Below are positions 33,006-43,834 of a stretch of DNA of 64,000 nucleotides, in pieces. A model generated the notes under the pieces. The model did not search any database, had not been told where the DNA came from, and saw nothing but the letters and a program-made list of their open reading frames with translations. The stretch spans positions 1 through 64,000 of the forward strand of contig JAFEVB010000018.1 in the NCBI GenBank assembly GCA_032629725.1. Direction: 5' to 3'. Numbering within the stretch: position 1 is the first letter of the stretch; the number at the start of each line of letters is the position of its first letter. Both the position numbers and the translations under genes were made by a program. Source of the stretch: Gremmenia infestans. Taxonomy: Eukaryota; Ascomycota; Leotiomycetes; Helotiales; Hamatocanthoscyphaceae.

Positions 33006-33842
33006 ATGGCAAACACCGACTTCAAACCTGCTCTAATCAGTAAGACCAATAGCTCCGATAACGTTTCAAAACATCACAAGACATCAAATGTCACACAATC
33101 CGGATCACTACATACTCCAGAAACAAAGCTAATCACCCTTCTTCCATAGTCGTTGACGTCCAAGAAGACTTCTGTCCACCCGTACGCCCTCATCTCCGTC
33201 CAACCTCTGCAACTCAACTAACCCTCCCCCCACCAGAACGGCACCCTAGCAGTCCCCAACGCCCGAACCATAATCCCAACAATCAACCACCTCCTCACCC
33301 TCCCCTTCCCCCTCAAAATAGCCACCAAAGACTGGCACCCCGTGAACCACACCTCCTTCTCCTCTACGCACCCCGGCACACACCCCTTCACCTCAACCAC
33401 AACCATAACCACACCCGTCGGGTCCTACGAAACAAAACTCTGGCCCGACCACTGTATCCAGGGAACCCCCGGCGCCGAGCTCCTCCCTTCCCTCTCCCTA
33501 TCCAGAATTGATCGGGTAATAGAGAAGGGCCAGAGGCAGGACATAGAAATGTATTCCGCGTTCTACGATCCGCACAAGTGTGTTGATAGTGGGCTGAAGG
33601 GTATACTCGAGCGTGAGGCTGTGACTGATGTTTTCGTGGTGGGCTTGGCCTTTGATTATTGCGTTAGGGCTACGGCGGTGGATGCGGCGGCTGAGGGCTT
33701 CAGGACGTGGGTTGTGGGGGAAGCGACGAGGGCTGTGGATGCGGCGGGGTGGGATGAGAATGTGGGGGAGTTGAAGGAGAAGGGGGTGCAGGTTGTGAGT
33801 GTAGATGGGGAGGAAGTTGCGAGGGTGACGGGTGGGAAGTAA
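33006..33842 (+). CDS. Nicotinamidase (Pnc1-like)
   Basis: Converts nicotinamide to nicotinate and ammonia in the NAD salvage pathway, relieving nicotinamide inhibition of sirtuins. Three exons: 33006-33039 (34 nt), 33150-33181 (32 nt) and 33237-33842. Spliced product 223 residues, close to yeast Pnc1. The join gives ALI/IVDVQEDFCPP/NGTLAVPN. The catalytic triad of the isochorismatase-like fold is present: Asp14 (VDVQEDF), Lys119 (IEKG) and Cys164 (AFDYCVRAT). Zinc ligands are Asp54 and His56 (TKDWH) and His94 (LWPDHCIQGT). The first intron is 110 bp, longer than most here. The start was chosen because the ATG is followed immediately by the conserved KPALIIVD strand after splicing. Confidence 0.95.
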
Positions 33843-34461
33843 TGTTGGTTTTGGTTTTGGGTTTGGGGCGTTGGGAGTTGGGAGTCATGATATTTAGATT
33901 GAGTTGGGCGCTCTAAGCTGAATTCGATCATAGGAGTCTTGAGGTTGGAGTACACGTACTCTATAAGAGCCGGAAGCATCGCTCCTTGAACGCTTTCTCA
34001 ATGGCCAATAGACAGGTTATATGAGACTGGAACTTACGCATAATCCTACTCACATTTAATTAATACTAGCGTTGGATCAAATTAGATTGAACAAGACTTT
34101 CTTATGTTCATTATCTGCTATCCTTCCCCTACTAATTCATCATCATCCCCATCCTATCTCATACATTATCAAGCTTCCATCTCATGCATAGATATCGAGC
34201 CTTCCTACTCAATAATCCGCTAACATCAAATAAAAGTATTGTCATAAACTTCATAACCTTATATGCATCGCCTCCCCTTGTCCAAAGAATGAATAATACA
34301 GTGTGTTCAAGCAAAAGAATCGATCTACCCAAAACAAACATATGCAACCGACGAAATGGGGTATTGAAAATGCAAGAACGAACGCAGAAAACCAGTACAA
34401 CGACAATGAACCCTCCCATCCCGCTAGATCCAAATTTCCAGTACTTCGATTTTGTAAAATG
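33843..34461. other. Convergent intergenic region
   Basis: 3' flanks of nicotinamidase (plus) and the SH3 protein (minus). No gene seen. Confidence 0.6.
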
Positions 34462-36162
34462 TCACTGCCTGGTCAGGGGAATTTTAACACCCTTTTCGTC
34501 GTCGGATGAATCTTCGGATGAGTCACTGTCTGGGCTTTCGGGCTGTTGGACTGCTATCGAAGGCTTGAGTTTCGCATCTGGGAGAGTGACTGCTATTGGT
34601 GTGGTGTTTGAACTGTCCTCTGTCTTTTTGACTTTGGTTTCTTGACTAGCTGGTCGATCTCGGGAACCTTCTAGAGAATTTGAGAGCGTAGGAGTGTTGG
34701 CTTGGCTTCCCCCTCGCTGTCCATGGTAATGGATCACCTGAGGAGGGGCTTGACCAGCTTGGGTGCCCAAAAGATGCTGTGGGTATGGATGAAGGTCCCT
34801 TGAAGATGTCGAGAATGTGGAAACGATGGGTTGTTGGTATTCGTTGTTGCCATTACTAGAAGCAGGAGCATTGCCGAAGCTTTGATTGTGCTGTGCTTGA
34901 GTAGGTGTGCCCGAATCGACAACGGGACTAAGCATCTGATCATTTGCTTGGCCCTTCAGACTATTCAAGCCTCCTTGAATATCGCGTAGTAACCGAACAT
35001 ACTCCTCGGGAACCAATCCACTTTCTTGTGTCCTCGGATCCATTGCCACTAGCCAGCCTTGACCATGTCGGTAAGATACCACAATTACTTGGCCTTCCAC
35101 TAATGGCAATTCATTTTCATTCTCTCGCTGAAAGTCAAAAAGAGCTACAGCCTTTCCATGCATTTCTTCATCTGGCGATGCAATTGTGAACTGGTAGTCC
35201 CTAGAGTACCTAGACTCATCATGCCGAGTCATTCCTGGAGAAGACTCGGAACTCGATGCATCTGATTCGGATGGGTAATCCTGACCCGTTTCGTCCGTAT
35301 ATGACCTGCTGGGTAGAGTACCAGCAAAATGAGAATCTCTCTGTCCTGGTACATTGTAAGGAGCTAGTGTCGAATGTCGTGCTTGTTCCGCAGGATATGT
35401 AACAATTTCACCCCCTGGTCCATTCGCCTCTTCTCCTTGATTAACATAATACCTCTCAGCTCCATCGACGCGGGTCCCGACGAAATAGCCTCTGTCATTA
35501 TCATAATTTTCTTGGCTGAGCATACTAGCGGTTCTTACTCCGTCTCCACGGTTCCTACTTCTTCCGCGCCCGTGGCCATTTCCAACTGCACCGGATGACT
35601 TATGTTTTCTGTGTCGAGAGCTCACAACCACCGGACTTTGAAGATCCTCGTCTTCGCTCCATGGCGGACCATCACCAAAGTGTATTGGCGCCAGCTGTTC
35701 TCCCTTGAACAGCCCATCAACGGTCCACGGTCCAGGGGCCCAGCCAGCCCCACTATCCCATGAAGTAGGTGGATCAGACAATTGCTTCTGGGATTCACTG
35801 ACTGGCGTCGAAGCACCGGAGGCTGGCTGGGAGGGCTCTGGCGGTGGGCCATAGTGCATAGGATGTGATATGGGAAATGCGAAGTCTCGGACCAGTGTAT
35901 AGGGCAGACTTGTATGAAACACGGGGAATATATGTGAGGGCGGCCGTGATCGAGAGGGCGCGGAATAGTTCGAGTATTGAGAGAGTCTGTTTCTTGCGGC
36001 TTGTGAATTGGGGCGTTGTAACACGGAGCGTCGAGTGGCCGATGATGTGATTAGAGGTGGTAGTTGTGGGTGGTTCGGATTTGAAGATGGGGAGGATATT
36101 GGGGATGGAGAGGTAGCAGGTGATGATGTTGTGTCCAACGTTGGGGACATTACGGCTGTCAT
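34462..36162 (-). CDS. SH3-domain adaptor, Nbp2-like
   Basis: Intronless gene for a 566-residue protein, mostly disordered (Ser/Pro/Gly-rich) with one SH3 domain at about residues 339-393. Its motifs are AVALFDFQRENENELPL, GQGWLVAMDP and GLVPEEYVRLL. The sequence before it (DYQFTIASPDEEMHGK) is a constant feature of filamentous fungal homologues of yeast Nbp2. Nbp2 is a scaffold that brings the PP2C phosphatase Ptc1 to the HOG and cell-wall MAP-kinase pathways. The C-terminus is acidic (SPDSDSSEDSSDDEKG). The N-terminal low-complexity region is poorly conserved, so the exact start (36162; a second Met is four codons later) is uncertain. Confidence 0.72.
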   Translation of the reverse strand: MTAVMSPTLDTTSSPATSPSPISSPSSNPNHPQLPPLITSSATRRSVLQRPNSQAARNRLSQYSNYSAPSRSRPPSHIFPVFHTSLPYTLVRDFAFPISHPMHYGPPPEPSQPASGASTPVSESQKQLSDPPTSWDSGAGWAPGPWTVDGLFKGEQLAPIHFGDGPPWSEDEDLQSPVVVSSRHRKHKSSGAVGNGHGRGRSRNRGDGVRTASMLSQENYDNDRGYFVGTRVDGAERYYVNQGEEANGPGGEIVTYPAEQARHSTLAPYNVPGQRDSHFAGTLPSRSYTDETGQDYPSESDASSSESSPGMTRHDESRYSRDYQFTIASPDEEMHGKAVALFDFQRENENELPLVEGQVIVVSYRHGQGWLVAMDPRTQESGLVPEEYVRLLRDIQGGLNSLKGQANDQMLSPVVDSGTPTQAQHNQSFGNAPASSNGNNEYQQPIVSTFSTSSRDLHPYPQHLLGTQAGQAPPQVIHYHGQRGGSQANTPTLSNSLEGSRDRPASQETKVKKTEDSSNTTPIAVTLPDAKLKPSIAVQQPESPDSDSSEDSSDDEKGVKIPLTRQ

Positions 36163-38214
36163 TTTATGAGGAATGTCGCTGCCTGCGTAGAGGTCGTTTT
36201 ATGTCGTTTTATGTCGATTGTGTTTGTATTGTTCGGAGATGGCAGAGCCGTTGACAGCTTGGCCAGCAAGCCTCAAATCGCACCAAATATATATTTGCCA
36301 ACAGACGCAGCCTCGCAGGAGCAAATATTGACAATGTAGATTCGCTGGCGCGATCCCTCAACAGCCACTGCGCTCTAAGTTGCAAGTGAAGGTTTCCCAA
36401 CAGTGACTAGAGGTCGTTCCGGTAGATGTTGGTATGCGCAGCGAATGCTTGACACTCGTTTCGATGGGGAAGAGTAGATGCTGGTGCAACAGACGCGCTG
36501 TCCGGGGTTGGGGCTGTTTTGATTTGAGGGTTGGGGACTGAAGCGGTTGCGGTTGGGTCTCTTTGAACAAGGCCGATCTCAACTTTTGGGACAGAGCCCG
36601 AAAGGTCAGATCTTCGCGATCTTCGCAAGAGAATGTGCCTGGTTGTCGCCCAGCCGTAATCACCAAGTGCCTTGGCGCAGGTGGAAGTTGAATAGCAGTG
36701 GTTGAGCCTACAGTACCAGAGAGATATTGGTACAGTACCACAATTGAAGAGGACTCGCGCTCAGACTGCAATCAAGTGGTTACTCACAAGCGCAAAGAGG
36801 GCGAGGGCAAGGGCGAGGGCGACTGGTAAGCGCGAGACTCAGATGCCTCAGCTGCAAGTTTGTCTTGATATTGACCAGCGAACAGACCAACCCCGCAGGC
36901 GCAATATTGAGGGCGACAAGAGTTGTTTGTTGACTTGGGATGCACACGTGACAGCGAGAAGAGGGCGCGAATGAGAGAAGGGAGGGAAGGGAATGAATGG
37001 TATGGGATGGTAAGGTATGGATGGTATGATCCTTTTGGTGGTGGTGGGAGAGATGGGATGAGATGGTGGATGGACTGATACAGTACGGTCGGTCGGTACT
37101 GTACTAGGTAGAGAGATCTTCTCTGGAATGGCAACAGGGAGTAACATTTTGGCTAAGCTAAGGCCGAGGATCTATTTGGAGACATGCGAGCGAGAAAAAG
37201 AGCCCCTGTGCTTCTTCTTAGGTGTTTCAGGTACGTGGTCCAGGTATTCCATTGGTTGACCGCTTTCATCTCCACTCTTCCTTTGTTCCGATGATTAAAA
37301 TCTATGGGCGGCCATAACGACCATCTTGTTCTCTAAGTAACGTTATGAACTCCCGAGGACAGTACTGTATATATACATACCTAAGTGTTTTCTTACCTAG
37401 GTAGGACTACTTTCAAAGGAGCACTTTCTCTTTCTTTGTTAAAGAGATCCTAATCCTACTACTTTGTCATCATGTGTCACGTCTGATATATTGAGAGTTA
37501 GAGCGTTGTAGCAAATTCCAAAGGTTATTGAGGTTGTCAAAGAAAGCAAGTTATATCTTCACTAGCTAACCTAAGCCGCCTACCTCTCTAGGTAAATTTA
37601 GCTAAGTACTACATGTTTGCGGAACTCACCTGAATTAGCGGAAAGTGGCTTATCTGAAATATGCGTGTACGACGTACGTAAAAGACTGATATGCCACGTG
37701 TACTTCCATAAACGCCAAGTTGCATTCCATCTGATTAATAATTAGCTAGCTCGAAGTGAAGCTGTAGCTGTACTCCTATAATTGCAACTGCGGAGTTATG
37801 CTTTATAGAGCGCCGTAGCAGTCTTCTTCCACCCAAGCGGCTTGAAATTTTGTTAGCTGCATGTTGAGCTTTGTGCGAAAACATAGGGAACTTGCCTTCA
37901 CCGCAATCACACACAAAACAACTTCGCAAGAATCATAATGGCCATGACTTGATACTCCGTACGTATACACACATCATTCCCTTGACCCATCCCATCCTAC
38001 ACAATGATGAACATTTATATTGGAGCTGTCTTATTCTCATGATGACACAATCTTATTATACGCAACTTCTGAATGCTTTCCCCTCTCTCGAATGCATATG
38101 AACTCCTCCCTCTGTACGAGAGCTAACTCGCAAAGGAGACACAGAATTGTGTGACTGAGGGCCATGCTATTCGAACTGTGAAGCTCTTCCCACGCGTCAG
38201 CAACATCGCTCAGC
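36163..38214. other. Divergent intergenic region (2.05 kb)
   Basis: Between the SH3 protein (minus) and Ssu72 (plus). No gene supported; the 137-codon minus-strand frame at 36358-36771 has no recognisable domain. It contains a purine-rich hexamer array (AGGGCG/AGGGCA, about 36797-36822) and a run of ATGGTATGG-like repeats (about 36995-37029). Composition becomes AT-rich after 37300. Confidence 0.55.
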
Positions 38215-39040
38215 ATGGCACAAGTACACGCACAACCGGAGGCGGTGAATGAGGAGGCATCAAATGGAATGCCAGAGGACTCTGGAGGCTTCAAACTCAA
38301 GTTCTGCACCGTCTGTGCGAGTAATAACAACAGGTTCGTTGCTCCACCACCATCCATCCATATCAAATATTAATATTATTTCCAGGTCCATGGAATCACA
38401 TCTCCGACTTGCCGCAGCCAATTACCCAGTCATATCCTTCGGCACAGGTTCTCTCGTCCGTCTTCCTGGACCCTCCATCACTCAACCCAACGTCTACCAA
38501 TTCAACAAAACCTCATACGATAGCATGTACAGAGAGCTAGAAGCCAAAGATCCGCGCTTATACCGTGCAAATGGTATTCTGAACATGTTGGGACGGAATA
38601 GAGACGTCAAATGGGGCCCAGAGAGATGGCAAGACTGGCAGCCTGGCGTGCCTAGGCTGGAGCACAACACAGACCGGGGCAGTGAAGGAGTAGAGGGAGG
38701 AGTGGTAGATGTTGTCATTACCTGCGAAGAAAGATGCTGGGACGCCGTCGTCGATGATCTCCTCAATCGAGGATCTCCTTTGAACCGACCTGTCCACGTC
38801 ATTAACGTGGATATCAAGGATAACCACGAAGAAGCCTTAATTGGCGGAAGAGGTATCCTGGACTTGGCAGATTCTCTCAATAAGGCTGCAGCGGAAGCTA
38901 GAGACATGAATCCGAGTGGTTTTGACAGTGGGAACGCTGTTAGTAGAGCCAACTTTGATGAACGCGTTCCTGAAATTATCGGAGAGTGGCAGGAGAGATG
39001 GCCAAATCTACCAGCGGTATGGACGTTGGCATGGTTTTGA
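38215..39040 (+). CDS. Ssu72, RNA polymerase II CTD Ser5/7 phosphatase
   Basis: Phosphatase of the cleavage and polyadenylation factor that removes phosphate from Ser5 and Ser7 of the RNA polymerase II CTD. Two exons, 38215-38333 and 38386-39040, 52-bp intron, 257 residues. The catalytic loop CX5RS is CASNNNRS with Cys34 and Arg40. The following core MESHLRLAAANYPVISFG and GTGSLVRLPGPS is diagnostic. The intron splits the codon of the catalytic Arg (AG/G). The N-terminal 27 residues are a non-conserved acidic leader, normal in filamentous fungi. The protein ends NLPAVWTLAWF. An ATG at 38215 gives the only frame entering the conserved core. Confidence 0.96.
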
Positions 39041-40492
39041 GAATTGCATATCGGCGTATATTAGGATGGGCGTTCAGGACCGGGATACCCTTTGCTGGAT
39101 TCATGGGATCGTTGGAGAAAATGGATTCGACCAATTAGCAAGAGCACTAGTCATGTCTAGACAGTATGAGGCAACTGGCAGCCCATAAATAAATCAATGG
39201 AACAGTGCTGGCACATCTAGGAAGCAATGAATTTATGAAGTACAAATACCGGAGAGGAATAAATGACCCTTTAGGCAATGGGAGTCCATTTCAGTCCAGT
39301 ACCAGGGGACCCTTTCATGTATATTTAGATCCACCGGTTACCCAAGGCTACAAATAAGAACACAATGCCAACGTCTGCCACGCGGAGGAAGACACGTCCC
39401 GGGAGATTGGATTTCAGGGGGGGGGCTCGCGTACCAAAAGCTTCCAGAAGTACGGCGAGGCAAAGCAAGACAAGGCAAGGAGAAGCAAGCAACATCCATC
39501 CATCTTTATAGCAAACACACCACACTGTTAAATATTCCTTGAGTCTATTCAGGAAAAGGAGATACACCTCAGATGCAGTCAAACTCCCGAATTGTCTATC
39601 CTTGATAGCATTGCCTTCGTCGTCATAATAAGTGAACTACTCTAGCTAAACTTTCTAAATATCCTCTTTGAGTAAAGTGATTTGAGGCAGCGCAGCCTCA
39701 CCAATCAACAGCTCTTCCCTTGTACTGTACGTATAAGCCCCTGAAGCGATTGGTGCCCGGCCTGGCCTGGGCTCGAGCAGAGCAGTTACTCCGTCGTACC
39801 GGTCGGTATTGATACCGAGTTTTTTGTTGGCAGCAGAAACCAGACTGGACTTTTATGCTTCCTCCTCTCTTCTCTTGCACCGTCTTTCACTCCTTCTCAT
39901 AACTGATTGCTACATTCCCGTACTGTATGCTCTCGCCTGCCTGGCCTGGTTCCCTTGTTATCGATACAAACCCCTGTCCCAAGATCTAACGTAACGGAAC
40001 GGGAAGAGTTAATTTACGCGCTGTCCGAAAACGCCAAAAAATCAAAGGGGGTCGCGATAGAAAATTCCGTCTCCCCATCTAATCGTCGACGCCCGCCTCC
40101 TGCGTCGCTCGCTCGATAACTTCTAATTCCTAATTCCCCAATACTCCCATCCCCGCCTTTCTTGACTGTGTAGGTGTCGGTGTAGCATCGCAGTCTTACG
40201 GGCCTGAGAATCCTGCCGAGTCAGTCAGTTTCCGTCCCCTTTGCAGCGCCCCATCTCCGACAACATTGAAGCGAATCCCCTGCCCGACCTAAGACGTTTC
40301 AGCGACTCCTCAGAGGTGACCTCGTTGCACTTCCAGTCCGAAGCAATTGTGTATACGGCAATAAAAACGAAATCTTGAGGGATCATTTTCTCTATTGTGT
40401 TGGCAGATGTTGTGAGGGTTCGGTCGCGATCCATAACCCGAGGATTGCGCTTTAGTCAAAGGTGCCAGCCACATATTTCTACGGCATCTACA
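39041..40492. other. Intergenic region (1.45 kb)
   Basis: 3' flank of Ssu72 and promoter side of Spa2 (same strand). No gene seen. A run of nine G (about 39416-39424) is present. The region before Spa2 has C/T-rich stretches (39860-39900, 40140-40170) and probably a long 5' leader. Confidence 0.55.
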
Positions 40493-43438
40493 ATGAACGG
40501 TCGCAATGGCCCATTATCACCTGTCTCTGTAGGGGGCAGCGAATGGAGCGGTATCTCGAAATACCAAAACGACTCGATCTATTCTCCCGGTCCGAACAAT
40601 CGCGGCCAGCTTGCTTCACCGCCTATATCCAGTGGCTCTAACGGCAGCACCATGAACGGAGGTGGCTTTCCCCCAAGAGGTTCTCCTGGTGGCAGTCCAG
40701 GCGGCGCTCCATCACCCCCGAGCTCAATAGCGCGATCGAGCACCGGCACTGGTTTATACGCCTCGAGCGACAAGAGTAGAAATATAAAGGACTCGCAATT
40801 CGAAGGTATACTTTCAGAACATTACATCGCTCTCAAGAGATATCTGGCCGCTTCATTACGAGACGAGAAGGGCAACCCACGACCAAATAGGGCCCGGGAC
40901 AAGCTATTGCGGCTATCGGCCGTTCAATTCCAGGAACTAAGCACAGATGTCTTCGATGAACTCTTGCGGAGACAACAAACCTCGAGAAGGCCGCCAAACG
41001 GTGGCCCTCCGCCTCAAAATGGCCCGCCAACATACCTTTTGGCCAAAGACTCATTCCATCCAAAGCGAAATCAAGCCAGACAAAAGCTCTCTACCTTACC
41101 CCCACCCAGGTTTCGAGATCTTGCAACAGATGTCTTCTACGAATTGGAGAGGAGATTTCCCCGGTTTGTTGCTGGGGAAATAGGTCGAATGGGAAGCCCT
41201 GCTTCGGCAAGAGGGCCCCCAAGTCGAAATGGCACACCTGTGAATGGGGGTCCGCGGATGCGGAGACCTTCAGAAGCAAACTCTACATACTCGATGAGAA
41301 GCGATTCACGAGGACCCGGACCCGGACCCCGTCCTCCAATGAATGGAGGACTTGGTATCCCGCCCTCTCCTGGACTTCCCCCTAATGATTACGGCCGACC
41401 TACACCAAAAACATTTCAGAGTAATACGATAGTTCCGAATAAAAGTACGATGGTAGAAGATGACGAGACGGGAGGCGAAGATAATGATGATGATGACGGA
41501 GATGCCTTTGGTTTAGAAGGAGCTGCAAGAAGACAAAGCAAGAAGAGCACTCAAGGATCAGAGGTAGGCTTTGCTCTAACATGACTTCAACATTAGTGTA
41601 CTAACAATCTTCGCAGACCGACAAGAAACTCATTGACGATTACCAAACACAAGTTGCAGAGCTGAGAGAAAGACTAGATGGCATGGAAGATAATCTCAAG
41701 GCAAAAGATGACGAGCTGGCCAGTGTTCTGGATCAATCAGCCTCGGCAACTGTGGAGAAGTCGGAATGGCTTAATCTGAGGAAGAATCTGGAAGAACAGG
41801 TGGCAGATGCGCAAAATCTAAACGAATCTCTTCAATCCGAGATAGAACGAGTACGAGCGGATCAGGCTAATACGGAGAGGGAACTGCGAACAGAACTAGC
41901 AGAGGTTAAAACATCTGGAGGCAGAGGACTTGGTGAAGATCTGGAGCATGAAAACCAGGAGCTTAGAGCAGAACTGGACGATCAGCAGCGCGAAAATGGG
42001 GAGCTTAGAGCAGAACTTGACGATCAGCAGCGGATTACAGACGAAGTTCGCCGGGAAGCCCAAGAGTTCCTCGGGGAAATGCGGATACTTTCAGAACGCA
42101 GTAGTTCATCATATGATCGGGAGGAGCAACTCTCAGAAACTGTCAATAGACTGGAGGCAGAGGTCAAGGATTGGAGGAATCGGTACGCCAGGACAAAAAC
42201 CCAATTACGCGGTCTACGGGCTTCCTCAATCGGTCTCACAATCCAACCCAACGCTGCCAAATATACCAAGGATAGCGGTTTCACTCAAGCAAATGGGTTG
42301 ATCAAGGATGTTCACATCACGAAATTTCAAATCTCTATCGATGAGATTCTACAGGTAGCCCGAACCGATGACCCGTCAAGAGTTATTGAGTTTGTGAAAA
42401 TCGTGGTTGTCAATGTTCGGAGGATCACACAAGATATTGATGAAGCAACATCTAGCAGCAGCAATTTATCTCCACAACAGGGAAAACTGAAGTCAAGGGT
42501 GTCAGCAACGGCCAATAATTTGATCACAGCTGCGAAGAATTTTGCATCTGCAAATGGACTTTCTCCTGTATCAATACTTGACGCAGCAGCCTCCCATCTT
42601 ACAGCAGCAGTCGTTGAGCTTGTCCGAACTGTCAAGATTCGACCCACCCCCGCCGGCGAACTCGAAGACGACGATGATGGAAATTTAGCACCAGTAGACT
42701 CCACGGGTTTCTTCCCAGTGCGTGACCAAAGGCAGGAGAACAATCTTCCAGCGTTCCAAGGTCTTCGCGCCGGCCGTGCGAGCGGCGACTCGTCAATGTA
42801 CAGCCCTTTGAATTCCCCGCGCGAATCAGCCAGTGTGCGTCCCAGAAGTTCTAGAGGTCCCCAAAATGGCTATGTGAACGGTGGAAGCAATAAAAATCTT
42901 CCACCGGCACCTATGGGTCTCGGTTTCGGCATCAGAACTAATGATAATGATGTCGAAGAATTGAAGGTAAGCTATACCACCCACTATATATGCGATTTGA
43001 AACTAACAAAAACAGGTTTATCTTGAGGATCAAACTGCCATGCTCGTTCAGAACATCCAATCTCTTGTTTCCTCGATCCGCTCAGAAGCAGGAATCGGAG
43101 ACATCGCAACTCAAATCGCGGCCATTGCAGACAACGTTGGCAAAGTAGTCTCCTCAACCGAGACGGCTATGTCCTCTACAGGAAACGCCTTGTTAAGATC
43201 ACAAGGCGAACCTATCTTGAGAAAGTTGTCAAACTGCAGACAACGCATACTGGACGCGGGCGAACTGGGCCGCGACATCGCAGACGAGGGCCGAGATGAC
43301 GAGGAAGGAGACCAGGCTTGGAGAGCATGGAACCAATCTCTGCCACCGATCGCATTTGAGATCGCAAGGGAGACGAAGGAGTTGGTGCTGAAAGTGGATA
43401 CTATAGATGGTGGGCGCGGCGACGACGATTTTTCATGA
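40493..43438 (+). CDS. Spa2, polarisome scaffold
   Basis: Scaffold at hyphal tips that links formin, Rho signalling and MAPK components for polarised growth. Three exons: 40493-41563, 41617-42966 and 43016-43438, introns of 53 and 49 bp, 947 residues. After a Gly/Pro/Ser-rich head come two Spa2 homology (GIT) repeats at about residues 102-161 (HYIALKRYLAASL, then LSTDVFDELLRRQ) and 183-222 (LATDVFYELERRFPRF). An acidic patch (about 320-345) is followed by a long coiled coil at about 358-555, which contains the internal repeat (N/G)xELRAELDDQQR. A conserved C-terminal block lies at about 570-640 (VHITKFQISIDEIL) and another at the extreme C-terminus (about 810-947). An in-frame Met lies 32 codons upstream (40397), but the family starts MNGRNGPLSP. 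Confidence 0.95.
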
Positions 43439-43834
43439 CACAAGCATCATTGACCCCCTTTAGGGCAACATGTTCCTTTGTTTTGCATAGCGTCTTGGTG
43501 GTTTTTTTTATGATACTTAAATGGAGTATAAGCAAGAAATGCTATACACGCCTCATTTTTTCTATATGGACACGAGCATGAGGTAAATGGATGGCTGGCG
43601 TTTATTTACAAAGAAGAGTGGAATGGATGGCATAACATGGCATTTGTATAATTGAAGCCGCCTTTCTTGCTTTTTCTATGCTTGTACTGTACTGCCTTTT
43701 CTCGTAGGGAACTAGGCTTGTGTAATTAGTTTTCGTGTGCTATGACGAGGCACTACATATAGGGAAGGCTGGCTAGATGATGCAGGATGTGGAATGAACG
43801 ATTTTCACATATTGTTGTCAAGTTCAAACTTCTT
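43439..43834. other. Convergent intergenic region
   Basis: 396 bp of 3' flanks between Spa2 (plus) and the TLDc protein (minus). No gene seen. Confidence 0.6.

Noticed and set aside
36358..36771. 137-codon minus-strand frame in the NBP2-SSU72 intergenic region
   Set aside because: No domain, unusual composition, and overlaps other random frames; no supported splice sites.
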